From JBOGNO01 sp050747245 (GTDB lineage: Bacteria > Acidobacteriota > Terriglobia > Acidiferrales > UBA7541), in contig JBOGNO010000003.1 of NCBI GenBank assembly GCA_050747245.1, positions 277,738 through 341,737 on the forward strand: a DNA stretch of 64,000 nucleotides. The letters are read 5' to 3'. The position numbers and the translations under genes are program-made. The stretch's first letter is position 1; each line of letters begins with the position of its first letter. Shown in pieces: positions 33,025 through 42,747 of the stretch. Under the pieces are notes generated by a model. The model was not told the DNA's origin. It ran no database searches and saw only the letters and a program-made list of their open reading frames with translations.

Positions 33025-35487
33025 TCATTCATATCGAAGAGCTACAACGGGATCCACCCGCGTTGCGCGTCTTGCCGGAAGATAGCATGCCAGCGCTGCA
33101 ACACCGAGCAGCAGAACCGGCACGCCGAAAAACGTGAACGGATCCAGCGCCTTCACGGCGTACAACTGGTTCCCCAACACGCGGGTCAGCCCCGAGGCTC
33201 CCAGCATTCCGAACAAAACTCCCAGAGCCGTCAGCCGCAATCCATGTCCGACGACCAGACGAAAGATATCGCGCGGCAAAGCTCCGAGCACCATGCGGAT
33301 CCCGATGTCATGTAGCCCTTCCGCAACCGAGTACGAGATGACGCCATAAATTCCCACCGCGGCCAGAATCAGAGCTAGTGCTGCGAAAAATTCCAGCAGC
33401 GAGAGGTTCAAGCTTCGTCCGCCGAGCGCCTCAGCGAGCAGCCGCTCCATCGTTTTCACTTCTCCGAGCGGCTGCAGATGATCCAGTTCGCCCACAGCTT
33501 CGCGGATCGCCGGCGTAAGCCCTGCTGGGTCGGAAGCCGTGTGGACAACCAGGCGCATAAGTCGCGGGGGGCTCTGGAGGTATGGAATGTAGACCAGAAG
33601 GGGCTTTTTTTCTCCCCATTCCCATTCGCGCACGTTGCCAGCGACGCCGACGATCGTCACCCAATCGATCTTCGCCGTGGGCCGCCAGGGCGCGTCTGCG
33701 GGAGGCATTTCTAGTCGGAGGTGCTTTCCAACCGGATCCTCCTGGGACCAGTAACGCTCGGCGAGGGCTTGGTTTATCAAGACCACGCCCGGCGCGTGCT
33801 CGCCGTCGGCGGCGGTGATATCGCGACCGCGCTCGATGGGGATTCCCATCGTGCCGAGATAGTCCGGGCTGATAACGCGATACTCCACACTGTAATGCCC
33901 TTCGGCATTGGGTGCGGGGCGTCCTTCAATTTCGAAGTCGGCGGCATCGGACCACCCGGAAAGGGGAACAAAGTTGATAGCGCCGGCCGAGCGTACCCCC
34001 GGCATGTGTTTCACTTTCTCGAGCAGGGCTTCGTAGAACGCCCGGATTTTTTTTGAGTCCGTATAGTGGGCTGCCGGAAGAGAAGTTTCCGCGGTCAGAA
34101 TATTCTCCGTGTTCATTCCCAGATTCTCGTGAAGGATTTCCCGGAAACTGCGGAACAGCAGACCGGCTCCGGCCAGCAGTAGGCAGGACAGCGCCACTTC
34201 GCAAATGACCAGCGCATTGCGTATTCGGTTTCCGCGCCGGCTGCCGGAAGAACTCTTGCCGCCCTCCTTGAGGGGCTCGTTTAGCTCCGCAAAGGAAGTG
34301 TGAAGTGCAGGCGCGATGCCGAAAAGTATTCCAGAGAGCAGTGATATGCCAGTGGCGTATGCAAGAACAACGGGATTGATTCCGACGAGGCTGATGTGGG
34401 GAATATCGCCATATCCAAGTCCTGGAGGCAGAATCGAGGGAAGCAATCGAAGCAGGCCATAGGCGATGCCGATGCCCAATGCGCCGCCCATGAGACCCAA
34501 GAGCACACTCTCCGTGAGCAATTGCACCAGCAGCCGCAGCCGGCTTGCACCCAGCGTCACCCGCACGGCGATTTCCTTTTGCCGGCCTGCTGCGCGAGCC
34601 AACAAAAGATTAGCCACATTTGCGCAGGCGATGAGCAGAACGAACCCCACCGCAGCCAGGAGACGTTTCAACGCGTCGCCGACACGGAAAACAAGCTCGC
34701 TTTGCAGCAGGGCGACGTAGGCGCCGACCATGGCATCCGACTTGGGATACTCGCGGGCCAATCGCTGCGAAATAGTGTCCATCTCCGCCTGCGCCTGCTT
34801 CACCGTGACCCCGGGTTTTAGTTTCGCCAGTACGAAGAGTGATCCGTTGTCACGGTCCAGCTCGCTCGAAGTGAAAGCGAGCGGCAACCAGAAATCAAAC
34901 TGGCGAGCGTTCCCAAAGAGATTAAAGCTGGCAGGGAGAACGCCGACAACGACGTACGGCTTGTCGTTGAGCGCCACAGTCTTTCCCAGGATCGCTGGGT
35001 CACCGGAAAAGAAACTCTGCCAGATCCGGTAACTGAGGATGGTTTCCTGATCGTGGCCGGGCTGGTCCTCTCCGCTGAGGAAAGCGCGGCCCATGAAAGG
35101 CTCGACGCCGATCATGGAAAAGAAATCAACCGAAGTCCTTGCGGCGATCACCTGTTCGGCTTCCTGGCCGCCTGTAACCGTGACATTCTCAAAGCGCCAG
35201 GCGCACATTCGTTCGAAGGAGTTGCTTTGCTGTTTCCAATCGAAGTAATTTGGGGGTGAAATAATGGCTCTGGCAAGTTCGAGGTTGCGGTTTGTACCCC
35301 AGACCAGCACCAGACGATTCTGGTCTGGAAAGGGCAGCGGCCGCAGGACCACAGCTTCCACAACGCTGAATAATGCGGTGTTTGCCCCGACCCCCAGGGC
35401 CAGAGTCAATACCGCTATGGCCGCGAAGCCGGGATTCTTCCGCAGCATACGCAGGCCGAATCGGATGTCCTGCCAGAGCATTCCCAT
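33025..35487 (-). CDS. ADOP-type ABC permease 1 (MacB core + two FtsX domains)
   Basis: 820 residues from ATG 35487, nine bases after GAGGAG. Layout: short amphipathic start (MLWQDIRFGLRMLRKNPGFA), first membrane helix (about 20-42), MacB-type periplasmic core, a three-helix FtsX domain (about 270-390) with ACANVANLLLARAAGRQKE, another helix and core (about 420-680), and a last FtsX domain (about 690-815) ending LACYLPARRATRVDPVVALRYE. This is the acidobacterial duplicated orphan permease family (TIGR03434 type). The family was named for lacking a linked ATPase, but here two ATPase genes lie in the same cluster. Cargo unknown; MacB-like mechanotransmission or macrolide/peptide export is the family precedent. 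Confidence 0.92.
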   Translation of the reverse strand: MGMLWQDIRFGLRMLRKNPGFAAIAVLTLALGVGANTALFSVVEAVVLRPLPFPDQNRLVLVWGTNRNLELARAIISPPNYFDWKQQSNSFERMCAWRFENVTVTGGQEAEQVIAARTSVDFFSMIGVEPFMGRAFLSGEDQPGHDQETILSYRIWQSFFSGDPAILGKTVALNDKPYVVVGVLPASFNLFGNARQFDFWLPLAFTSSELDRDNGSLFVLAKLKPGVTVKQAQAEMDTISQRLAREYPKSDAMVGAYVALLQSELVFRVGDALKRLLAAVGFVLLIACANVANLLLARAAGRQKEIAVRVTLGASRLRLLVQLLTESVLLGLMGGALGIGIAYGLLRLLPSILPPGLGYGDIPHISLVGINPVVLAYATGISLLSGILFGIAPALHTSFAELNEPLKEGGKSSSGSRRGNRIRNALVICEVALSCLLLAGAGLLFRSFREILHENLGMNTENILTAETSLPAAHYTDSKKIRAFYEALLEKVKHMPGVRSAGAINFVPLSGWSDAADFEIEGRPAPNAEGHYSVEYRVISPDYLGTMGIPIERGRDITAADGEHAPGVVLINQALAERYWSQEDPVGKHLRLEMPPADAPWRPTAKIDWVTIVGVAGNVREWEWGEKKPLLVYIPYLQSPPRLMRLVVHTASDPAGLTPAIREAVGELDHLQPLGEVKTMERLLAEALGGRSLNLSLLEFFAALALILAAVGIYGVISYSVAEGLHDIGIRMVLGALPRDIFRLVVGHGLRLTALGVLFGMLGASGLTRVLGNQLYAVKALDPFTFFGVPVLLLGVAALACYLPARRATRVDPVVALRYE

Positions 35488-35586
35488 CGTTTGTGTCTCC
35501 TCGGAGATCAATAAATCGAATTCAACCGCCCCATTCGTTTACTGGCTCCGAGATGACTTGTCAATTATCTTTTTCGATTCGCAGCC

Positions 35587-38001
35587 TCACTCGTAACGCA
35601 GCGCAACCATCGGGTCCACGCGCATGGCGCGCCGCGCCGGCAGATAGCATGCCGCCAGAGCAACCGTGGCAAGAATCATGGTCACAGTCGCGAACGTCAA
35701 TGGATCTCTTGGAGCCACGCCGAAAAGGAGATTGGAAAGCAGCCGCGTGGCGCCCCACGCTGCCGCCATTCCCAGCGCCAGGCCCAGGCCTGCAAGGCGC
35801 ATTCCCTGGCCGACCACGAGTCGCATCACGTGACTCGGCTGCGCCCCGAGCGCGAGGCGAACACCGATTTCATGAATGCGCTGCGAAACGGAATATGAAA
35901 TCACGCCGTAGATTCCTGCAGCCGCCAGAAGCAAGGCCATTGCCGCGAAGATGCCGACGAGCAGTGTGTTCAGGCGGTCACCCGAAGCGGAGTTCGAAAC
36001 GATTTCGTTCATCGCCTGAATAGTTCCCACGGCTTCCGTCTTGTCCACGGAGGCGACTGCGTCACGAATCGATCCCGACAGCAACTTTGGATCTGCCGTG
36101 CTGCGAATTACCAGGTTCATTGTCCCGTTACCAGCCTGGGCTTCCGGAACGTACATTTCCGGTCGCGGGCTTTGCTGCAGGGCGAAATGACGCACACCGC
36201 CCACCACCCCGACAATTTCGCGTGTAACGAATTCGGGCGCGCCTTCGAAAATCATCAAGTGCTGGCCCAGGGGGCTTTCGTTCGGGAAGTACTCCCTCAT
36301 GAATTCCTTATTCACTATGACCACTTTGGGAGCTTTGCTGCTGTCTTGCTCTGAAAAAATATGGCCCTCGAGCAGTGGGATACGCATGGCGCGAAAATAG
36401 TCCGGTGTAACGACGCGGAAATCCGCGTCGTTGTGATCCTGCGGATGGTCGGTCGGATGCTCGCGCACATCGAAGAACGTATCGTTGAACTGCATTGTCA
36501 GCGGCAGTTCAGAAATCGCCCCTGCGGATTCCACTCCTGGAATTGCCGAGACCTTATCGAGCACTTGGCGGAAGAATTCGGACCGCTGGCCGTCTTCCTT
36601 GTAAGTTTGGATGGGAAGAACGACTTGCGCCGTGAGAACCTTTTCTGCATTGAATCCGGGATTGACATTCATCAGCCGCCAAAAGCTCTTGAGGAGCAGC
36701 CCTGCTCCGATGAGAAGTGCCAGCGAGAGCGCGACTTCGGACACTACCAGAATGCTGCGGAGGGCGTGGCGGGCGCTCCCGGTGGAAGTGCGGCCGCCTT
36801 CCTTCAGAGTCTCTTGCAAATCGCCGCGCGCTGTTTGCATCGCGGGGGCCATCCCAAAGAGAATTCCCGTCAGAATCGAGAGCACCGCAGTGAAAATAAA
36901 GACGGGTGTGTCGAGGCGAATTTCATCCAGGCGCGGAATTGTGTCGGGCGGAAGCAGATGAAGCAGTGAGATGCTCCACACCGCGAGAAGAATGGCAAAC
37001 AAGCCTCCTGCCAGCGCGAGAATTAGGCTCTCGGTAAGGAGTTGGCGCACCAGCCTTGCATTTCTGGCCCCGATCGCGCGCCGAACTGCAAATTCACGAG
37101 CTCGGCCCGTCGCGCGGGCCAGAAGCAGATTCGCAACATTCGCGCATCCAATCAACAACACGATTCCGGCAGCACCTAGAAGAATCAGTAAAGCTGGCCG
37201 GACATCTCCAACGAGGACTTCCTGCAGCGGCTGGAGTCGCGTGGACCATCCCGCGTTCGTCGCCGGGTACTGCTCGCCCAGGTGTTGCGCGATGATATCT
37301 AGGTCGGCTTGCGCCTGCGCCATGGTCACGCCGTCCTTGAGCCGTCCCACCGGCCGGAGAAAATGGGCTCGCCGCGAAGCCATCTCCGGAAAAAGATAGG
37401 GCGCGGGAATCCACACCTCGGTGCCCTGTAGAAAATGGAGCGACGCCGGCATCACTCCGATCACCGTGACGCTTTGACTGTCCAGCACGATGGACTTGCC
37501 AATGATGGCCGGATCGCCCTCGAATTGTTGCTGCCAAAGCCGGTGGCTCAGGATGACTGTTTGCGGGAGCCGGACCTGCTCATCCGCTGTGGAGAACGTC
37601 CGCCCGAGTGCGGGATGTACGCCTAGGGCGTCGAAAAGCCCCGCGGTAACTAGTGTGCTCGTCACCTGGATCGGTTTTTCCGTCGTGGCGAGATTGCTTG
37701 GCTGTGACACCACGCTGAATCCGCCTAGGAAATCGAACGAGTGATTTTCTGCGCGATAATCCGCCAGATCCGCTGGAGAGATCGCCGCTTGATTTCCCAG
37801 CGCGAACTTTCCCCACATGAAAACCAGCCGTTCGGAATGCGGAAAGGAGAGTGGACGCAGCAACACGGCGTTGACGATCGAAAAAATGGCTGTATTGGCG
37901 CCGATGCCCAGCGCCAACGTGAGCACTGCCACGGCCGCAAATCCCGGGCTTTTCCGCAGCATCCGCAATGAATATCGAATGTCCTGCCAGAGCTTCTCCA
38001 T
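35587..38001 (-). CDS. ADOP-type ABC permease 2
   Basis: 804 residues from ATG 38001 (GAGGGA four bases upstream; the frame is open further but unsupported). N-terminus MEKLWQDIRYSLRMLRKSPGF, then first helix, periplasmic core, FtsX domain with GCANVANLLLARATGRAREFAVRRAIG, second core, and final FtsX domain ending LAACYLPARRAMRVDPMVALRYE. Closest in feel to permease 1 in the start and in the middle. It lies 41 bp after the ATPase gene at 38043, the best candidate for its ATP-driving partner. No frameshift or lost domain is seen. Confidence 0.92.
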   Translation of the reverse strand: MEKLWQDIRYSLRMLRKSPGFAAVAVLTLALGIGANTAIFSIVNAVLLRPLSFPHSERLVFMWGKFALGNQAAISPADLADYRAENHSFDFLGGFSVVSQPSNLATTEKPIQVTSTLVTAGLFDALGVHPALGRTFSTADEQVRLPQTVILSHRLWQQQFEGDPAIIGKSIVLDSQSVTVIGVMPASLHFLQGTEVWIPAPYLFPEMASRRAHFLRPVGRLKDGVTMAQAQADLDIIAQHLGEQYPATNAGWSTRLQPLQEVLVGDVRPALLILLGAAGIVLLIGCANVANLLLARATGRAREFAVRRAIGARNARLVRQLLTESLILALAGGLFAILLAVWSISLLHLLPPDTIPRLDEIRLDTPVFIFTAVLSILTGILFGMAPAMQTARGDLQETLKEGGRTSTGSARHALRSILVVSEVALSLALLIGAGLLLKSFWRLMNVNPGFNAEKVLTAQVVLPIQTYKEDGQRSEFFRQVLDKVSAIPGVESAGAISELPLTMQFNDTFFDVREHPTDHPQDHNDADFRVVTPDYFRAMRIPLLEGHIFSEQDSSKAPKVVIVNKEFMREYFPNESPLGQHLMIFEGAPEFVTREIVGVVGGVRHFALQQSPRPEMYVPEAQAGNGTMNLVIRSTADPKLLSGSIRDAVASVDKTEAVGTIQAMNEIVSNSASGDRLNTLLVGIFAAMALLLAAAGIYGVISYSVSQRIHEIGVRLALGAQPSHVMRLVVGQGMRLAGLGLALGMAAAWGATRLLSNLLFGVAPRDPLTFATVTMILATVALAACYLPARRAMRVDPMVALRYE

Positions 38002-38042
38002 GGTTCCCTCGATCGTGGCCGGCTGCAAACCGTCCGATTCTT

Positions 38043-38729
38043 CTATGCCGTTCCGGCCTTGACCTCTGATTCCACGATCCATCCGTCGCGGAGCTGGATG
38101 ATGCGGCTGCCGTACGCAGCCCAATTTTCGTTGTGCGTCACTTGGACAATGGTCGTACCTGCGTCGTTGAGCTTCTTGAGCATGTCCATGATCATTTTTC
38201 CCTGGCTGGAATGCAGGCTTCCCGTCGGCTCGTCAGCCAGAATCAGTTTGGGATTTCCGATGACCGCGCGCGCCACGGCCACCAATTGCTGCTGCCCGCC
38301 AGAAAGCTGGCTTGGGTAAAGATCTTTCTTTCCCACGATTTGAAAGCGATCCAGCACGTCCGCCACGATCCCTTGGCGCTCGGTCTTCTTCACGTCGCGG
38401 TAGGAGAGCGGGAGATCGAGGTTTTCCGCCACTGTCAGGTTGTCCAGCAGGTGATACTGCTGGAAAACAAATCCGATGTAGCGCTTGTGCAATTCCACGC
38501 GTTTGCGATTGTCAAGCTTATGTACGGGATGATCTTCCAGAAAATATTCGCCTTTCCACGCGCCGTCGAGCATCCCCATGATGCCGAGAAGCGTGGACTT
38601 GCCCGCTCCCGAAGGCCCCATGACGGTAATGAACTGCCCCTCACCAATTTCCAGCGCGATCCGGCGCAGCACCCAGGTCTTGCCCCCCGAATATTCGTAG
38701 AACTTCTCGACGTCCTTCATTAAGATCAC
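38043..38729 (-). CDS. LolD/MacB-type ABC ATPase with altered D-loop
   Basis: 228 residues. GTG 38729 has AAGGAG nine bases upstream, better than the in-frame ATG three codons on. Walker A is GPSGAGKST (38-46), Q-loop FVFQQYHLL, signature LSGGQQQLVAVAR (142-154), Walker B LILADEPTG with E167, H-loop QVTHNENWAA. The D-loop reads SLHSSQG where the family has NLDSxxG, and the signature tail has Leu149 instead of Arg. ATP hydrolysis should still work since the catalytic Glu and His remain, but subunit coupling may differ. It sits between permeases 3 and 2. Confidence 0.93.
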   Translation of the reverse strand: MILMKDVEKFYEYSGGKTWVLRRIALEIGEGQFITVMGPSGAGKSTLLGIMGMLDGAWKGEYFLEDHPVHKLDNRKRVELHKRYIGFVFQQYHLLDNLTVAENLDLPLSYRDVKKTERQGIVADVLDRFQIVGKKDLYPSQLSGGQQQLVAVARAVIGNPKLILADEPTGSLHSSQGKMIMDMLKKLNDAGTTIVQVTHNENWAAYGSRIIQLRDGWIVESEVKAGTA

Positions 38730-38801
38730 GGTTTTGTTCTCCTTCTTCGCAGGAGCGAAATATCCAAATCTTTCAGTTCGCCACCCTGCTCACTGCGAAT
38801 T

Positions 38802-41228
38802 CTATTCGTATCGTAACGCAACCATTGGGTCCACGCGCATTGCCCGCCGGGCAGGAAGCCAGCACGCCGCCAGGGCCACTCCCACCAGCAGCACGGAGAC
38901 TCCCACATAAGTCAGCGGGTCAGTCGGCCTCACTTCATAAAGCAAGTCCGTCAGCAGCCGTGTAAGCGCAAGCGAGCCGAGCACCCCCAAGACGATGCCT
39001 GCCATCACCATTTTCATTCCTTGTCCCACAATCATCCGCAATACGTCACCTGGTTCAGCCCCGAGAGCCATGCGGATGCCGATTTCCCGCGTGCGTTGAG
39101 CCGCGAAATAGGAGAGCACGCCATAAATTCCCACGAGCGCAAGCACCACGCCCAGGCCGGCAAATGTCGCCAGCAGTGTGGTGCGAAATCGCGGCGCCGC
39201 ATGAGTCTCCGCAATCGCCGCGTCGATCGTCGTCACATCGTTGATGGGCAAATCGGGATCTACGGACCAAATTGCGGAGCGAATGGCAGGGACTGCAGCC
39301 AGAGGCTCGGATGCTGTGCGGATGGAGAAGTTGTACAACTCGGATGAACTCTGCAACAGCGGCCAGTACATCTCAGGCCTCGGCGCATCGTTGGGTCTGA
39401 CGTCGCGCGCATCGGCAACCACTCCGATAACCTCCGTCCAGTCGGGCTTGCCATCCGATTTCCCAAACGAGATTCTTCCGCCCAGCGGGTTGTCCTTCCC
39501 CCAGGCCAGTTTCCCAAACGCTTCATTCACTATCACCACTTTGGGTGCGCCCTCTCTGTCACTGTCGTCAAATAGGCGGCCGCGAATGATCGGCAGACCG
39601 AACACGCGGAAAAAATCTGGCGTGACAGTGGCAACCTCGATGTTGTCGAGGCCGTGCCCCTGCTCCGTTCTTCCGTCCACCATAATTCCAAACGAGAATC
39701 CCAGAGATCCTTGAAGAACGGGGCCCGTGGATGCCGCCACTCCGGTGACACCCGGTTCGGCTTTGAGTCTTGCAAGCGCATCCAGGAGAAAATTCCGCTG
39801 CTGCGCTTCTTTGGGATACTTGCCGTTCGGCAGCAGGACGGAGAGCGATACGGTGTGATCCGTTCGCATGCCGGTTTGCACGTTGGTGAGCCTGCCGAGA
39901 CTCTCCAGCATCAGGGTCGAGCCGATGAGCAGTACCAGCGTCAGCGCCACTTCTACGGCCACCAGCGACCGGCTCAGCCATCCGCGGCGGCTGCGCAGAA
40001 GTCTCGATCCCCCAACTTCGTCGGATTTCAACGCGCGGTTCAGGTTCACGCGCGCAGCTCCCAGTGCAGGCGCTAGGCCGCACAAAATCCCCACAACGAG
40101 TGATACGCCCGCTGCAAAAACAGCCATCAGCCAATCGGGATGAATTTGATCGAGCCTCGGCGTGTCTTTCGGAGCAAGTGCCAGCAGGCCTTGCACACCC
40201 CAAACTGCGAAAAGCATCGCCACAATCCCGCCGGCGATAGCCACCAGGCAACTTTCCACCAGGAGTTGCGCCATGACGCGGCGGCGGCTTGCGCCAAGCG
40301 CGCTGCGTATGGCCATCTCGCGCTGGCGGCGCCATCCACGAGCCAGCAGGAGATTGGCTACATTGGCGCAAGCAATCAGAAGCAGAAATCCTACGGCAGC
40401 CAAAAGTACCATCAACACCGGACGCACATCGCCGAGGATCTCTTCTTCCAGCGGAACGGCGATAAAGCTCCAGTCCTTCTCATACTTGGGATACTCCTTT
40501 GCCAGCGTGCCGGAAATGCTTTTTACTTCCGCCTGGACCTGCGCAAAGTTGGTTCCTGCTCGCCGCAGCGCAAGCACGCTGTTTTCTCGATGGTGACGCA
40601 GGGCGTCTTCCGTTTGTGCAGGCAGGAGCGGAATCCAGACATCCGCGCTTTCGTTTGGAAATCGAAAACCGGGCGGCGCGACGCCCACCACTGTGCAGCT
40701 CTCGCCGTCCAAGATCATCGTTTGGCCTAAAACGTTCCTGTCAGCTCCGAATCGGCTGTGCCAAAGCCGGTCGCTGAGCACCACTACCGCGTTTCCGCCG
40801 GCGTGAAGTTCGTCTTCGAGAAAAAAACGTCCTAGCTGCGGCCGGATACCCAGGAGAGAGAAGAGATCATTCGTCGCGCTTACGGTTGTGAGCTGTGCGG
40901 GCTCGCCATGCCCGCTCCAATTTTTCATCCACGCGTGATACACGGCCTCGCTTTCGAGTGTGCGCGAACGGGTAGCCAGGTCTGCTGAGTCTCCCCGCGA
41001 CATGTTGATGCGGTAATCTCCGAATCCTGGATTGACCGAATAGATTTGCACCAGGCGGTCCGCATGCGGATACGGCAGCGGCCGAAGCAGAACGCCGTGC
41101 ACCACACTGAAAATCGCGGTATTCGCGCCAATGCCGAGCGCGAGTGTGAGCACCGCCACCAGGGTGAACCCGGGGTTTTTCGCCAGCGTGCGAAGTCCGT
41201 ACCGGATGTCTTGCAGCAGGGTCTCCAT
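38802..41228 (-). CDS. ADOP-type ABC permease 3
   Basis: 808 residues from METLLQDIRYGLRTLAKNPGF. Domain order as in its paralogues: helix 1 (about 20-42), periplasmic core, FtsX with LIACANVANLLLARGWRRQREMAIRSALG, second core, final FtsX ending LPARRAMRVDPMVALRYE. The only purine-rich ribosome site (AGAAGAGG) is about 12 bases off, so expression may depend on coupling to the phosphatase gene that ends 21 bp upstream. The ATPase gene at 38043 starts 72 bp downstream on the same strand. Confidence 0.92.
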   Translation of the reverse strand: METLLQDIRYGLRTLAKNPGFTLVAVLTLALGIGANTAIFSVVHGVLLRPLPYPHADRLVQIYSVNPGFGDYRINMSRGDSADLATRSRTLESEAVYHAWMKNWSGHGEPAQLTTVSATNDLFSLLGIRPQLGRFFLEDELHAGGNAVVVLSDRLWHSRFGADRNVLGQTMILDGESCTVVGVAPPGFRFPNESADVWIPLLPAQTEDALRHHRENSVLALRRAGTNFAQVQAEVKSISGTLAKEYPKYEKDWSFIAVPLEEEILGDVRPVLMVLLAAVGFLLLIACANVANLLLARGWRRQREMAIRSALGASRRRVMAQLLVESCLVAIAGGIVAMLFAVWGVQGLLALAPKDTPRLDQIHPDWLMAVFAAGVSLVVGILCGLAPALGAARVNLNRALKSDEVGGSRLLRSRRGWLSRSLVAVEVALTLVLLIGSTLMLESLGRLTNVQTGMRTDHTVSLSVLLPNGKYPKEAQQRNFLLDALARLKAEPGVTGVAASTGPVLQGSLGFSFGIMVDGRTEQGHGLDNIEVATVTPDFFRVFGLPIIRGRLFDDSDREGAPKVVIVNEAFGKLAWGKDNPLGGRISFGKSDGKPDWTEVIGVVADARDVRPNDAPRPEMYWPLLQSSSELYNFSIRTASEPLAAVPAIRSAIWSVDPDLPINDVTTIDAAIAETHAAPRFRTTLLATFAGLGVVLALVGIYGVLSYFAAQRTREIGIRMALGAEPGDVLRMIVGQGMKMVMAGIVLGVLGSLALTRLLTDLLYEVRPTDPLTYVGVSVLLVGVALAACWLPARRAMRVDPMVALRYE

Positions 41229-41249
41229 TTTTCGCGCAGCCTCTTCTTC

Positions 41250-42641
41250 TCAATTGACCGCAATCAAAATCAGTGTGGCGTCATCCTGAAATTGATTTCC
41301 AGAAAATTGCAGAATTTCCTTCCACACAATTTCTTTAAGCGACTGTGAGCCGCCTTTACGATTCTCCGCTAGCAACTCCAACAAACGAGTCTCGCCGAAT
41401 TCTTCTCCGATCTCGTTTTGCGCTTCCGTGAGCCCGTCGGTAAACAGCGCGATTCTGTCGCCCGGCCGGATTTCAACTTCGCCGGATTCGAATTCCTGCT
41501 CGCTATCGAATCCCAGCACGCCGCCGCCTTTCAGCAGCCGCTCGGTGCGGCCGTCTTGTCGGATGAGGATCGGGCGGTTGTGTCCCGCGTTGGAATAGCG
41601 AACCTTGCGGACGCTCGCATCGAGGACCGCATAAAAAAAAGTTATGAATTTATCAGCCATGATGATCTGGTGTACCAGCCGGTTGGCCCGCGCGCAAAGT
41701 TCTGCGGGAATGCGAACATCCGGCGCAAGGTTGCGCACCGTAGCTTGAAGGTTGGACATCAACAATGCTGCGGGCATTCCTTTGCCGGCCACATCGGCGA
41801 TGCAAATCGCCAAAGTGTCCTCGTCGAGCTTTAATACGTCGAAATAGTCCCCGCCCACCGATCCGGCGGGCTGCCAGGCAGCTGCTATCTCCAGTCCGCG
41901 CACCTGCGGAATGATTTCCGGCAGCAAAGCTTTTTGCGTCCTGCGAGCCTCAGAAAGTTCTTCTTCTTGCCGGATGCGTTCGCGGGCCAGTTCGCTCTGA
42001 CGGATTTTCTCTTCCGTTGCTTGGCGCCGGGCCTCGCACTCAGCGTGTCCCTGCGAAATCTGAGCGCTCACGATCTTCAGCAGCTTGGCATTGTCCCAGG
42101 GCTTTTCGATGAAATCACGCACGCCGCGCTGCATCACTTCTACAGCCAGCCCAACGGTCGCCCAGCCGGTCATCACGACCACCGGTGGAGCGTCCTCTGC
42201 GCGGCACAGCGTATCCGCGAGGTCAATCCCTTCCCTCCCGCTGGTCGTGTCGCGGGCGTAGTTCAAGTCCATAAGAAGCAAGTCAAAGGACGTCCTGCGC
42301 AGCGCTTCCAGCACCGCAGCAGGGGATGCCGCTGATTCCGTCTCATAGCCATTCCCTTCCAGCAAGATACGCAGCGCCTCAATTACATCCGGCTGATCGT
42401 CTGCGATCAAAATCTTTGCCACGAGCGATGGCCTGAGCATGTCGGCAGCTTCTTCCGTGAGAGTCAATCTCGTTTCGTCCTGCACCGTGATGGCACTCCA
42501 GTGGGCCGCCTTCACATTGAACTGCCGCAGGTTGTCTTCCAGCGCACGGTGGCAATAAATAGCTAAGAATCTGAGATTTAACTCAGGCAGCGCTGCAGGA
42601 ATACTGTCGGCACGCCCGCTTACGGGAATCACTCGTCCCAT
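41250..42641 (-). CDS. receiver domain-PP2C serine/threonine phosphatase (RsbU/SpoIIE type)
   Basis: 463 residues from ATG 42641; no good ribosome site, and Met68 is an alternative start. Residues 1-70 are unrecognised. Receiver domain 74-190 with D81/D82, phospho-acceptor D125 and the insertion NYARDTTSGREGIDLA. A coiled coil (about 200-235, Glu/Arg-rich) links to the PP2C domain (240-463) with GSVGGDYFDV, IADVAGKGMPAALLMS, LFTDGLTEA and DDATLIL, so the metal-binding Asp residues are intact. Such proteins dephosphorylate an anti-sigma-factor antagonist. No STAS or anti-sigma gene is visible in the window. It sits among ADOP permeases. Confidence 0.92.
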   Translation of the reverse strand: MGRVIPVSGRADSIPAALPELNLRFLAIYCHRALEDNLRQFNVKAAHWSAITVQDETRLTLTEEAADMLRPSLVAKILIADDQPDVIEALRILLEGNGYETESAASPAAVLEALRRTSFDLLLMDLNYARDTTSGREGIDLADTLCRAEDAPPVVVMTGWATVGLAVEVMQRGVRDFIEKPWDNAKLLKIVSAQISQGHAECEARRQATEEKIRQSELARERIRQEEELSEARRTQKALLPEIIPQVRGLEIAAAWQPAGSVGGDYFDVLKLDEDTLAICIADVAGKGMPAALLMSNLQATVRNLAPDVRIPAELCARANRLVHQIIMADKFITFFYAVLDASVRKVRYSNAGHNRPILIRQDGRTERLLKGGGVLGFDSEQEFESGEVEIRPGDRIALFTDGLTEAQNEIGEEFGETRLLELLAENRKGGSQSLKEIVWKEILQFSGNQFQDDATLILIAVN

Positions 42642-42747
42642 ATTCGGACACTACTAGATTATGTCTTTTGGAAACAACAATTTATGAGAATTCACTCCGA
42701 ATTTAAGAGAGTCGTGCCTCAGCGCCGCGTAAGCACAACCATGTGCG

